From Streptomyces rhizoryzae (GTDB taxonomy: Bacteria; Actinomycetota; Actinomycetes; Streptomycetales; Streptomycetaceae): a stretch of DNA of 64,000 nucleotides. Position numbers and translations under genes: made by a program. Shown here piece by piece: positions 25,496 through 33,789 of this stretch. The DNA lies in the NCBI RefSeq assembly GCF_023155275.1, contig NZ_JALMUV010000040.1, positions 1-64,000 on the forward strand, written 5' to 3'. The notes below the pieces were generated by a model. That model did no database searches and was not told where the DNA came from. It saw nothing but the letters and a program-made list of their open reading frames with translations. Numbering within the stretch: the first letter of the stretch is position 1; each line of letters opens with the position of its first letter.

Positions 25496-26185
25496 TCAGC
25501 GGCCGGGGCGGACCACCACGTCCTTCAGCTCCGCGTCGCGCGGCAGGTCGATCGCGGTGAGGATCGCGGTGGCCACCGACTCCGGGTCGATCCACCGGGC
25601 GGCGTCGTACGCCTTGCCCTCCTGCCGGTGGGTGCTCTCCTGCATGGGCGTGGCGGTGCGCCCCGGGTAGACCGAGGTGACCCGCACGCCGTTGTCGTGC
25701 TCCTCGGCGCGCAGCGAGTCGGCCAGCGCCTTCAGGCCGTGCTTGCTCGCGGCGTAGCCGCCCCACTGGGCGTTCGCGGTGAGCCCGGCGCCGGAGTTGA
25801 CGAAGACCACGTCGCCCTGGGCGACCCGGACCAGCGGCAGCAGCAGCCGGGTCAGCTCGGCGGGCGCGACGAGGTTGACGGCGAGCTGCCGCTGCCACGC
25901 CTTGGCGGGCAGGTCGGCGACCGCGCCCAGCTCGATCACGCCGGCGATGTGCTGGAGGGAGTCCAGCCGCTCGGGCAGCCGCTGGTGCCCCAGCGCCCAG
26001 TCCAGCTTCTCGGGCGTGGCCAGGTCGCCCACCAGGGTGTGCGCCCCGGGGAAGCGCTCGGCCAGCTCCTTGGCCCGGCCCACGTCGCGGGCCAGCAGCC
26101 ACAGCTCCTCCCCGCGCTCGGCCAGCCGCCGCGCGACCGCCGCCCCGATGCCCGACCCGGCGCCCGTGATCAAGTGCGTACCCAT
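25496..26185 (-). CDS. Short-chain dehydrogenase/reductase
   Basis: The product is 229 residues. The Rossmann motif TGAGSGIG is at residues 7-14, the catalytic Ser and Tyr-x3-Lys are in NSGAG and YAASKHGLKALADSLR, and the family PG motif is in VYPGRTATPM. Unlike many SDRs, the NNAG strand reads HIAGV. The cofactor could be NADPH, judging from an Arg (LLARD) after the second strand. The substrate is unknown. The ATG is at the start of the Rossmann fold. It lies 70 bases upstream of marR on the same strand and 36 bases downstream of the LOG-family gene. Confidence 0.88.
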   Translation of the reverse strand: MGTHLITGAGSGIGAAVARRLAERGEELWLLARDVGRAKELAERFPGAHTLVGDLATPEKLDWALGHQRLPERLDSLQHIAGVIELGAVADLPAKAWQRQLAVNLVAPAELTRLLLPLVRVAQGDVVFVNSGAGLTANAQWGGYAASKHGLKALADSLRAEEHDNGVRVTSVYPGRTATPMQESTHRQEGKAYDAARWIDPESVATAILTAIDLPRDAELKDVVVRPGR

Positions 26186-26221
26186 ACCCGCGATCCTACG
26201 GCGTGGGGTCCGGGCCACCGG

Positions 26222-26764
26222 TCAGCCCCCGAGGCCCGCCTGCTCCTCCAGGTAGGCCAGCGCGCCCGCCCCGTCCTCGGCGAAGAACACCAGCTCGGAC
26301 AGGGGGACGGGCAGGAAGCCCTCGGCGGCCATCCGCTCGAACTGGGTCTTCAGACCGTCGTAGAAACCGGCGGTGTTCAGCAGCACCACCGGCTTGCCGT
26401 GCAGCCCGTGCTTGCGCAGCTCCAGGATCTCGGTGGCCTCGTCCAGCGTGCCGGTACCGCCGACCATGATGACGATGGCGTCGGCCCGGGCCAGCATCTG
26501 CGCCTTCCGCTCGGCGAGGTCCCGGGTGACGATCATCTCGTCCGCACCGGCCCGCGCCTTGTGCGCCAGGAACTCCACGGACACGCCGAGGAGCTTGCCG
26601 CCCGCCTCCTGGACGCCGTCCGCCATGACCTTCATCAGCCCGATGTCCGAACCGCCCCACACCAGGGCGTGGCCGCCCTTGCCGATCAGTTCGGCGAACC
26701 GGCGGGCCGGGGTGACGTAGCGGTCGTCGAGGTCGGCGGCGGAACAGAAGACGCAGATGTTCAT
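26222..26764 (-). CDS. LOG-family (TIGR00730) nucleotide phosphoribohydrolase-like protein
   Basis: The product is 180 residues. It opens NICVFCSAADLDDRY, then has LVWGGSDIGLMKVMADG, and the key MVGGTGTLDEATEIL segment, which corresponds to the family's PGGxGTxxE motif with Val in place of the usual Pro. The family releases free base from nucleoside 5'-monophosphates; plant and some bacterial members make active cytokinins. Fold assignment is firm, the exact substrate is not. The ATG sits at the first residue of the conserved strand. Confidence 0.88.
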   Translation of the reverse strand: MNICVFCSAADLDDRYVTPARRFAELIGKGGHALVWGGSDIGLMKVMADGVQEAGGKLLGVSVEFLAHKARAGADEMIVTRDLAERKAQMLARADAIVIMVGGTGTLDEATEILELRKHGLHGKPVVLLNTAGFYDGLKTQFERMAAEGFLPVPLSELVFFAEDGAGALAYLEEQAGLGG

Positions 26765-26778
26765 GCCGTTCACCCTAC

Positions 26779-26811
26779 GGCCCGGGTGCAAAGGCGTTCC
26801 GCACCCGGGCC
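26779..26811. terminator. Terminator hairpin after gdhA
   Basis: GGCCCGGGTGC (26779-26789) pairs perfectly with GCACCCGGGCC (26801-26811) around an 11-base loop. It lies 11 bases past the gdhA stop, between gdhA and the LOG-family gene. Confidence 0.7.
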
Positions 26812-26822
26812 CGGGCGGGCCC

Positions 26823-28199
26823 TCAGATCAGGCCCTGGTCCAGCATCGCGTCGGCGACCCGCTCGAAGCCGGCGATGTTGGCGCCCGCCACGTAGTCACC
26901 GGGCGCGCCGAAGCGCTCGGCGGTCTCGAAGCAGGTGTCGTGGATGTTCCGCATGATCGCGGCCAGTTCACCCTCGGCCCGCTCGAACGACCACGCCTCG
27001 CGGGCGGAGTTCTGCTGCATCTCCAGCGCGCTGGTGGCCACCCCGCCGGCGTTGGCGGCCTTGCCCGGGCCGAAGGCGACCCCGGCCTCCTTCAGCAGCG
27101 CCACCGCCTCGGGGGTGGTGGGCATGTTGGCGCCCTCGGAGACCGCCTTGACGCCGTTGCGGATCAGGACCCGGGCGGCGTCCGCGGCCAGCTCGTTCTG
27201 GGTGGCCGAGGGCAGCGCCACATCGCAGGCGACGTCCCACACGCTGCCGCCGGCGACGTACTTCGCCGAACCGCCGCGCCGCTCCGCGTAGTCGCTGACC
27301 CGGCCCCGCTCGACCTCCTTGATCTGCTTCAGCAGCGCGAGGTCGATGCCCTTCTCGTCGACGACGTAGCCGCCGGAGTCCGAGACGGTGAGCACGTTGG
27401 CGCCCAGGGCCTGGGCCTTCTCGATGGTGTAGATGGCGACGTTGCCGGAGCCGGAGACCACCACCTGCTGGCCGTCCAGCTCCTCACCGCGCCGCTTGAG
27501 CATCTCCTCGGTGAACAGCACGTTGCCGTAACCGGTGGCCTCGGTACGGGCCTTGGAGCCGCCCCAGGCCAGGCCCTTGCCGGTCAGCACGCCGGCCTCC
27601 CAGCGGTTGGTGATCCGCCGGTACTGGCCGAAGAGGTAGCCGATCTCCCGGCCGCCGACGCCGATGTCGCCGGCCGGCACGTCGGTGTGCTCGCCGAGGT
27701 GGCGGTGCAGCTCGGTCATGAAGGACTGGCAGAAGCGCATGACCTCGGCGTCGGACCTGCCGTGGGGGTCGAAGTCGCTGCCGCCCTTGCCGCCGCCGAT
27801 GTTCAGGCCGGTCAGCGCGTTCTTGAAGATCTGCTCGAAGCCGAGGAACTTCACGATGCCGAGGTTGACGGACTTGTGGAAGCGCAGACCGCCCTTGTAC
27901 GGGCCGAGGGCGCTGTTGAACTCCACCCGGAAACCGCGGTTGACCTGGATCCGGCCGGCGTCGTCCTGCCAGGGCACCCGGAACATGATCTGGCGCTCCG
28001 GCTCGACGATCCGCTCCAGGATCTTGGCGTCCGCGAACTCGGGGCGGGCCGCCAGCACCGGTGCCAGCGTCTCCAGGACCTCCAGCGCCGCCTGGTGGAA
28101 CTCCGCCTCACCCGGGTTCCGACGGATCAGCTCGGCGTGCAGGGAAGCCAGCTCGGCGGTCAGACCGCCGTGCTTGACCTCAGATTGAACAGTCGACAT
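26823..28199 (-). CDS. gdhA: NADP-specific glutamate dehydrogenase
   Basis: The product is 458 residues, the hexameric small-type GDH length. The substrate site is seen in RFRVEFNSALGPYKGGLRFH-like sequence (written here as GPYKGGLRFH), then NALTGLNIGGGKGG with the catalytic Lys, DVPAGDIGVGGREIGYLFG, and a Rossmann motif VSGSGNVAIY. The enzyme aminates 2-oxoglutarate to glutamate with NADPH, assimilating ammonium. The ATG has a GGAACGGAAG-type ribosome site. The 189-base gap upstream is AT-richer near 28200-28370 and is the likely promoter region. Confidence 0.96.
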   Translation of the reverse strand: MSTVQSEVKHGGLTAELASLHAELIRRNPGEAEFHQAALEVLETLAPVLAARPEFADAKILERIVEPERQIMFRVPWQDDAGRIQVNRGFRVEFNSALGPYKGGLRFHKSVNLGIVKFLGFEQIFKNALTGLNIGGGKGGSDFDPHGRSDAEVMRFCQSFMTELHRHLGEHTDVPAGDIGVGGREIGYLFGQYRRITNRWEAGVLTGKGLAWGGSKARTEATGYGNVLFTEEMLKRRGEELDGQQVVVSGSGNVAIYTIEKAQALGANVLTVSDSGGYVVDEKGIDLALLKQIKEVERGRVSDYAERRGGSAKYVAGGSVWDVACDVALPSATQNELAADAARVLIRNGVKAVSEGANMPTTPEAVALLKEAGVAFGPGKAANAGGVATSALEMQQNSAREAWSFERAEGELAAIMRNIHDTCFETAERFGAPGDYVAGANIAGFERVADAMLDQGLI

Positions 28200-28388
28200 G
28201 ACTTCCGTTCCCTTCGTGGCCGACGAAAGCCGCGTGCCGTCCGGATCGCCGTTGAACCGTCGACGCGGGGCCTTGGATGTCCCGTCGCATCGCGAACCTT
28301 ATGCTCCGGGCCCCGGCCGATCGAGAGCGGGGGTGCCCGGCTCGCCGATCTGTACGCGATTTCCCCAACTCCCCCGGCGCGCTCCGCC

Positions 28389-29138
28389 TCAGCGGCCGGC
28401 GGCCGCGGTGGCCGCGGCCGGGTGCCGCTCCGCCCCGGCGCCGTTGCCGGCCTCGCTCCCCGCCCGCATCTCCGCCCGGATCTCCGCCTCGACCTCGTCC
28501 TTGACCATCCGCTCCATCGGCTCCGCGCAGCTGCCACCGGCGATCAGCATGGCCGCCAGGACCGCCACCAGCGTCAGCACCGTGCCCAGCCAGACCATGA
28601 CGTGCACCGGCAGGACGTAGACCAGGACGACCCTGACCACGCACTCGGCCAGCAGCGCGCTCCCCCAGATCGCCGTGAACCGCCGCTCCAGGCGCCGGAA
28701 CCGCCCGCCGCGCCCCCGCAGCCGCTCCCACGCGGCGTCCCCCGCCGCACCGCCCTTCGTCACCCACGGCTTCAGCCCCGCGGTCATCAGCGGGCGCCGC
28801 GACCGCAGCGAGACCAGCAGCGCGATACCGGTGACGCTGCTGACGGCGCTGTCCTTGGCCATCATCAGCCGCGCGTCACCGGTCACCGTGCTGGTGGCCA
28901 GGCCCACGACGTTGACGACCAGCATCAGCAGCGCGAGGCCGTTGACGGACCGGTCCCGGACCAGGCCCCAGACCGTGCGCACCGCCGGGACGACGCTGCT
29001 CCAGGCCAGCGCGGCCACGTCGCCGAGGCCGAAGCCGCTGCTGAGGACGTAGTACGCCGCCATCGGAATGCCGGCGTCGACGACCAGCGGCACCAAGGAC
29101 TTCGCGAACTGGCCGGCATCGGACTGCTGCTGACTCAC
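28389..29138 (-). CDS. VC0807-like integral membrane protein
   Basis: The product is 249 residues with about five to six hydrophobic segments: LVPLVVDAGIPMAAYYVLSS, a segment around VAALAWSSVVPAV, LALLMLVVNVVGLATS, SAVSSVTGIALLVSL, an alanine/valine-rich pair, and a final LVAVLAAMLIAGGS. The C-terminal tail is charged and low complexity. The layout resembles the VC0807 family of uncharacterised membrane proteins. The GTG start has GGGGGAGCAC upstream. No role can be stated. It lies upstream of gdhA on the same strand. Confidence 0.7.
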   Translation of the reverse strand: MSQQQSDAGQFAKSLVPLVVDAGIPMAAYYVLSSGFGLGDVAALAWSSVVPAVRTVWGLVRDRSVNGLALLMLVVNVVGLATSTVTGDARLMMAKDSAVSSVTGIALLVSLRSRRPLMTAGLKPWVTKGGAAGDAAWERLRGRGGRFRRLERRFTAIWGSALLAECVVRVVLVYVLPVHVMVWLGTVLTLVAVLAAMLIAGGSCAEPMERMVKDEVEAEIRAEMRAGSEAGNGAGAERHPAAATAAAGR

Positions 29139-29288
29139 CGTGTGCTCCCCCGCGTCGGGCGGAACGGCACCGTGCCGTTCCGGGTGCTCCCAGCCTCGGG
29201 CACGGGGGCGGGGGCCCGGCAGCCTCAACTGTCCCGACTTGGCGGTGACATTTGTCAGGGGCGGCCGCCGGGGGCACCGGTGCCGGGG

Positions 29289-30440
29289 TCAGCCGGCCTG
29301 GCGCTCCGGTGCCGCAGCGGCCGTGCGCCGGGTGGTGCCGGCGATCGTCGCCGAGCCGACCACGCGGGTGCCGTCGTAGAGGACGATCGCCTGGCCGGGG
29401 GCGACGCCGCGCACCGGCTCGTCGAACGTGACGCGCAGCTCCGCGCCGCCGACCAGCTCGGCGGTGACCTCGGTCTCCCCGCCGTGCGCGCGGAGCTGGG
29501 CGGTGTAGCGGGCCGGGCCGGCCTGCGGCGGGCGGCCGCACCAGCGGGGGCGGATCGCGGTGAGCGCGGTGACGTCCAGGGAGGCGGCCGGGCCGACGGT
29601 GACGGTGTTGGTCACCGGGGAGATGTCGAGGACGTAGCGGGGCTTGCCGTCCGGGGCCGGGCGGCCGATCCGCAGTCCCTTGCGCTGCCCGATCGTGAAG
29701 CCGTAGGCACCGTCGTGGCTGCCCAGCACCTCGCCGGACTCGTCGACGATGTCGCCCTCGGCGGTGCCCAGCCGCTTGGCCAGGAAGCCCTGGGTGTCGC
29801 CGTCGGCGATGAAGCAGATGTCGTGGCTGTCGGGCTTCTTCGCGACGAACAGGCCGCGGCGGGCGGCCTCTTCGCGGATCTCGGCCTTGGTGGTGGCGGT
29901 GTCGCCGAGCGGGAACATGGCGTGCGCGAGCTGGCGGTCGTCCAGGACGCCGAGGACGTAGGACTGGTCCTTGGCCATGTCCGCGGCGCGGTGCAGTTCG
30001 CGGGAGCCGTCCGGGCGCACCAGGACCGTGGCGTAGTGGCCGGTGCACACCGCGTCGAAGCCCAGGGCCAGGGCCTTGTCCAGGAGGGCGGCGAACTTGA
30101 TCTTCTCGTTGCAGCGCAGGCAGGGGTTCGGGGTGCGGCCGGCCTCGTACTCCGCGATGAAGTCCTCGACCACGTCCTCGCGGAAGCGCTCGGCCAGGTC
30201 CCAGACGTAGAACGGGATGCCGATCACGTCGGCGGCACGGCGGGCGTCGTGGGAGTCCTCGATCGTGCAGCAGCCGCGGGCGCCGGTCCGGAAAGATTTC
30301 GGGTTCTCGGAGAGGGCGAGGTGGACGCCGGTGACGTCGTGGCCCGCCTCGGCGGCGCGGGCCGCGGCGACGGCGGAGTCCACTCCGCCGGACATGGCGG
30401 CGAGGACGCGGAGGCGGCGGGGGGCGGCGGCATCAGTCAT
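29289..30440 (-). CDS. mnmA: tRNA-specific 2-thiouridylase
   Basis: The product is 383 residues. The PP-loop ATP-binding motif AAMSGGVDSAV is at residues 14-24, the first catalytic Cys is in TPNPCLRCNEKIKF, and the second is in DSHDICFIADGD. The tail has GYDFTIGQRKG-like sequence. MnmA thiolates U34 of Lys, Glu and Gln tRNAs, taking sulfur from a cysteine desulfurase. That enzyme is encoded about 1 kb upstream on the same strand, with one gene on the opposite strand between them. The ATG has CTGGAGGGG upstream. Confidence 0.96.
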   Translation of the reverse strand: MTDAAAPRRLRVLAAMSGGVDSAVAAARAAEAGHDVTGVHLALSENPKSFRTGARGCCTIEDSHDARRAADVIGIPFYVWDLAERFREDVVEDFIAEYEAGRTPNPCLRCNEKIKFAALLDKALALGFDAVCTGHYATVLVRPDGSRELHRAADMAKDQSYVLGVLDDRQLAHAMFPLGDTATTKAEIREEAARRGLFVAKKPDSHDICFIADGDTQGFLAKRLGTAEGDIVDESGEVLGSHDGAYGFTIGQRKGLRIGRPAPDGKPRYVLDISPVTNTVTVGPAASLDVTALTAIRPRWCGRPPQAGPARYTAQLRAHGGETEVTAELVGGAELRVTFDEPVRGVAPGQAIVLYDGTRVVGSATIAGTTRRTAAAAPERQAG

Positions 30441-30485
30441 AGCCCCTCCAGAGTAGACGGAACCGGAGAGCGGCCGGAAAGCGTT

Positions 30486-31325
30486 GTGGAAGGCATGGCG
30501 GCGACGGAAGAGGCCCGGGACGGGCGACGGCACGGTGCGCGGCGGCCCGCGGACGCGGCGGGGCCCGGTGCGGTCCCCGCCGGGGAGCCCGGTGCGGAGC
30601 CGGGTGCCGGGCCCGGCGGGGCGTCCGGCGAGCGGCCCGGGAAGCGCTCCCGGCTCACCCGGCGGCGGGCACTGCTGCTCGGCGGCGGTGCGGTGGTGGC
30701 CGCGGGGACGGCGGCGGTCGCGGCCCGCGACGAGCTGGCGTCGTGGTGGTACCGCCTGCCGGGGAACGCCCGCCCGCGCAGGGAGGGCGAGGTGGACTTC
30801 GCCGGCGCGCAGTGGTCGGCGGCCTCCCCGGCGAACTACCGCCTGGCCGGCCGCCCGGACGACTACACCGTCGACCGGGTCGTCGTCCACGTCGTCCAGG
30901 GCAGCTTCGCCACCGCCCTGAAGGTCTTCCGGGACCCGTTCCACGAGGCGTCGGCGCACTACGTCGTCCGCGGCGACGGGCACATCGCGCAGACCGTACG
31001 CGAGCTGGACGTGGCCTTCCACGCCGGCAACCGCGGCTACAACGAGCGCAGCGTGGGCATCGAGCACGCCGGGTTCGTGGACCGCCCGGAGTCGTTCACC
31101 CCGGGCATGTACGCCGCCTCGGCCCGGCTGACGGCCGCGATCTGCCGCCGCTACGGCTTCCCCGCCGACCGCGAGCACATCGTCGGCCACGTGGAGGTCC
31201 CCGGCACCGACCACACCGACCCCGGCCCGCACTGGGACTGGCCGCACTACCTGGCCCTGGTCCGCGCCGAACTGTCCCGCCCGGCGGCCTCCGCGGCCCG
31301 CACGGCGGCTCCCGCGGCCGGTTAG
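30486..31325 (+). CDS. N-acetylmuramoyl-L-alanine amidase (Amidase_2) with Tat-like signal
   Basis: The product is about 279 residues. A roughly 55-residue low-complexity leader is followed by a twin-arginine stretch (LTRRRALLLGG) and a hydrophobic helix, so export by Tat is likely. The catalytic domain has the zinc ligands in VVVHVVQGSF, a substrate loop with SAHYVVRGDGHIAQ, VAFHAGNRGYNERSVGIEH, and HVEVPGTDHTDPG. It should cleave the amide between MurNAc and the stem peptide. The GTG at 30486 has GGAAAG upstream; an ATG 9 bases later is possible. It sits on the opposite strand between the cysteine desulfurase and mnmA and overlaps the former's stop by 4 bases. Confidence 0.88.
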   Translation: MEGMAATEEARDGRRHGARRPADAAGPGAVPAGEPGAEPGAGPGGASGERPGKRSRLTRRRALLLGGGAVVAAGTAAVAARDELASWWYRLPGNARPRREGEVDFAGAQWSAASPANYRLAGRPDDYTVDRVVVHVVQGSFATALKVFRDPFHEASAHYVVRGDGHIAQTVRELDVAFHAGNRGYNERSVGIEHAGFVDRPESFTPGMYAASARLTAAICRRYGFPADREHIVGHVEVPGTDHTDPGPHWDWPHYLALVRAELSRPAASAARTAAPAAG

Positions 31326-32491
31326 CTCAGCCCCGCGCCCCGCGCCCGTTCGACGGCCGGGCCGATGGCCTCCGCCAGGGCCGCGACGTCCGCCGCGGTG
31401 GAGGTGTGGCCCAGCGAGAAGCGCAGCGTGCCGCGGGCCAGGTCCTGGGACATGCCGGTGGCCAGCAGGACGTGGCTGGGCTGGGCGACGCCGGCGGTGC
31501 AGGCCGAGCCGGTGGAGCAGGCGATGCCCTGGGCGTCCAGGAGGAGCAGCAGGGAGTCGCCCTCGCAGCCGGGGAAGGTGAAGTGGGCGTTGGCCGGCAG
31601 CCGGCCGGCCGGGTCGGGGTCGCCGCCGAGGAGGGCGTCGGGCGCGGCCGCCCGGACCGCCTCGACCAGGTCGTCGCGGAGCGCGCCGATCTCCCGGGCG
31701 AACCGCTCCCGGTGCTCGACCGCGTACCGGCCGGCCGCGGCGAACGCGGCGATGGCGGGGGTGTCGAGGGTGCCGGAGCGGACGTGGCGCTCCTGGCCGC
31801 CGCCGTGCAGCACCGGTACCGGCGCGTACTCCCGCCCCAGCAGCAGTGCCCCGATGCCGTACGGGCCGCCGATCTTGTGGCCGGAGACGGTCATCGCGGC
31901 CAGCCCGGAGGCGGCGAAGTCGACGTCCAGCTGGCCCACCGCCTGCACCGCGTCGGCGTGCAGCGGGATGCCGAACTCCGCTGCCACCGCGGCGAGTTCG
32001 CGGATCGGCTGGACGGTGCCGATCTCGTTGTTGGCCCACATGACGGTGGCCAGCGCGACGTCGGCGGGGTTGCGCGCGACGGCCTCGCGCAGCGCCTCGG
32101 CGTGCACCCGGCCGTAGCCGTCGACCGGCAGCCAGTCGACGGTGGCGCCCTCCTGCTCGGCGAGCCACTCCACGGCGTCCAGGACGGCGTGGTGCTCGAC
32201 GCGGCTGACCAGGATCCGGGTACGGGCCGGATCGGCCGCCCGGCGGGACCAGTACAACCCCTTGACCGCGAGGTTGTCGGCCTCGGTGCCGCCCGCGGTG
32301 AAGACGACTTCGCTGGGCCGCGCGCCCAGGGAGGCGGCGAGCGATTCGCGCGCCTCCTCGACGGTGCGCCGGGCCCGTCGGCCGGCGGCGTGCAGGGAGG
32401 AGGCGTTCCCGGTGACGGTCAGCTGGGCGGTCATCGCCTGCACCGCCTCCGGAAGCATCGGGGTGGTGGCGGCGTGGTCGAGGTAAACCAT
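31322..32491 (-). CDS. Cysteine desulfurase
   Basis: The product is 389 residues of the IscS/NifS class. It opens MVYLDHAATTPM, and has NASSLHAAGRRAR, the PLP-binding Lys in SGHKIGGPYGIGALL, and the active Cys in GIACSTGSACTAG. It makes alanine and a protein persulfide from cysteine, for iron-sulfur clusters or tRNA thiolation. Its place just upstream of mnmA argues for the tRNA role. Its TAA overlaps the TAG of the convergent amidase gene. Confidence 0.95.
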   Translation of the reverse strand: MVYLDHAATTPMLPEAVQAMTAQLTVTGNASSLHAAGRRARRTVEEARESLAASLGARPSEVVFTAGGTEADNLAVKGLYWSRRAADPARTRILVSRVEHHAVLDAVEWLAEQEGATVDWLPVDGYGRVHAEALREAVARNPADVALATVMWANNEIGTVQPIRELAAVAAEFGIPLHADAVQAVGQLDVDFAASGLAAMTVSGHKIGGPYGIGALLLGREYAPVPVLHGGGQERHVRSGTLDTPAIAAFAAAGRYAVEHRERFAREIGALRDDLVEAVRAAAPDALLGGDPDPAGRLPANAHFTFPGCEGDSLLLLLDAQGIACSTGSACTAGVAQPSHVLLATGMSQDLARGTLRFSLGHTSTAADVAALAEAIGPAVERARGAGLS

Positions 32492-32676
32492 GGTGCGCTG
32501 ATTCTACGAGCCGCCACCGGGAGCACACCCCGTGCGGGGGCGCATCCGGGCGGGCGCACACCGCAGCGGCGGACCCCGGGGACGCGCGCGCTCGCCGCGC
32601 ACCCGGCGCGACAGGCGTCCGTCACGCCCCGGGGCCCGCTCCACCGTCGACAAGCCTGTAAGGAGTCATTAGCTTG

Positions 32677-32793
32677 ATGCTCATGACACAGTGGGTACTG
32701 GACCAGGTGTTCCGGAGCGCGTCGGGCGAGGTGCGGTGGACCGTGCTGGGGCACGGCAACGGGGACGGGGGCGACCACCGGGCCCCGGGGCCG
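32677..32793 (+). pseudogene. Probable remnant of an alpha/beta-hydrolase start
   Basis: ATG at 32677 follows AGGAG (32661-32665) and encodes MLMTQWVLDQVFRSASGEVRW, then TVLGHGNGDGG, about 35 residues. This resembles the first strand of streptomycete alpha/beta hydrolases that normally continues into VVLLHGTPFSS. Instead the frame runs into the opposite-strand thioesterase gene. I infer a truncation, with the rest deleted. The identification rests on a short match and could be wrong. Confidence 0.35.
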
Positions 32794-32798
32794 GCCGG

Positions 32799-33662
32799 TC
32801 AGCTCCGGTCGGCCAGGATCGTCCGGGCCAGCTGGCGGGACTGGGCGACCAGGCGGTCGGCGGAGTCCCAGACCTCGGCGTCCTCCTCCAGGAAGCCGCC
32901 GGCGAGGTTGCGGGTGGTGATGGCGACCCGCAGCGGGCCGGGGGCCGGGCGGTGGCGGACGTGGACGGTCAGTTCGACGGTGGGGACCCAGCCGGTCAGG
33001 CCCAGCTCGAAGGCGGTGGGCGGCAGCGCGTCGACGGTGAGCAGGAGGGACAGCGGGTCGGGGTCGCGGCCGTCGGCGAGGCCGAACCAGCCGCGCATCT
33101 CGCCCCGCCCGGAGGGCGCGCCCACCGCCCAGCCCACCGTCGCCGGGTCCAGCCGCAGGTCCAGGCGGCCGGCGATCGCGGTGCTGCCGGGGATGGCCGG
33201 GCGGCCGCCGGGGGCGCTGTCCGCACCGAGGCAGTGCTCGTAGGGCGGCAGCTCCGGCGGTTTGGCGGTGGTGCGGACGTCGTCGGGCAGGGCGGACAGG
33301 TCGCCGTAGGTGGCCAGCACCCGCAGCCGCTCGACCTCGGTGCCGTCCCCGTCGCGCTGGACGAGCGAGGCGGTGCCGGTGGACAGGGTGCGGCCGGTGC
33401 GGACCGCCTCGGTGCGGATGACGGCGGGGCCGGGCACCGAGGCGGTCAGGTAGTGGGCGGTGACGGTGAGCGGGTCCGGGTGCGGGAGCGCGTCGCCCAG
33501 GGCGCGGCCCATGAGGGCGAGGAGGTAGCCGCCGTTGACGGCGTTGATGATCGTCCAGCCCGCGGAGAGGTGGGTGTCGTAGACGCCCGGGGCGCGCCGG
33601 GTGACCGCGGTGTCGCGGTCGAACTCGCTGGGGGCCGCGGTGTCCGTGCTCTCCTGTGCCAT
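32799..33662 (-). CDS. Thioesterase-family protein (double hot-dog, TesB-like)
   Basis: The product is 287 residues. Two hot-dog halves are visible. The first has AGWTIINAVNGGYLLALMGRAL and LTVTAHYLTASVPGPA; the second has WFGLADGRDPDPLSLLLTVDALPPTAF and TVELTVHVRHRPAPGP, then GGFLEEDAEVWDSADRLVAQSRQL at the end. The family hydrolyses acyl-CoAs; chain length is unknown. The ATG lacks a clear ribosome site, and TAGCGT lies 6 bases upstream, so the message could be leaderless. A TetR-like palindrome lies just upstream. Confidence 0.8.
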   Translation of the reverse strand: MAQESTDTAAPSEFDRDTAVTRRAPGVYDTHLSAGWTIINAVNGGYLLALMGRALGDALPHPDPLTVTAHYLTASVPGPAVIRTEAVRTGRTLSTGTASLVQRDGDGTEVERLRVLATYGDLSALPDDVRTTAKPPELPPYEHCLGADSAPGGRPAIPGSTAIAGRLDLRLDPATVGWAVGAPSGRGEMRGWFGLADGRDPDPLSLLLTVDALPPTAFELGLTGWVPTVELTVHVRHRPAPGPLRVAITTRNLAGGFLEEDAEVWDSADRLVAQSRQLARTILADRS

Positions 33663-33685
33663 GGCGGCACGCTACACCGATGGGT

Positions 33686-33697
33686 TACCGACCGGTA
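33686..33697. promoter_or_regulatory. TetR-type palindrome upstream of the thioesterase gene
   Basis: TACCGACCGGTA has 5-base complementary arms around AC and resembles operators of TetR-family regulators. It lies 24 bases upstream of the thioesterase start, in the divergent gap with the TRIC channel gene. No TetR gene is in this window, so the regulator would have to be encoded elsewhere. Confidence 0.4.
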
Positions 33698-33789
33698 GTG
33701 CCAATGTCGAGGAGCGGACCGGGCTCCCGGGCGGGCCGGGTCCGGAACGCGGCCGGAGGACCGGATTCCGGGGCTGTCATGATGACCGC

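Noticed and set aside
26757..31325. 1522-codon plus-strand open frame covering gdhA and mnmA in antisense
   Set aside because: It is a GC-bias shadow. Only its last part (from 30486) is the real amidase; the rest is antisense to genes with clear domains and translates to low-complexity sequence.
31322..32561. Longer frame joining the desulfurase region and mnmA on the minus strand
   Set aside because: The 1090-codon frame passes through the desulfurase in the wrong frame and through antisense of the amidase; the real mnmA start with GGAGGGG is at 30440.
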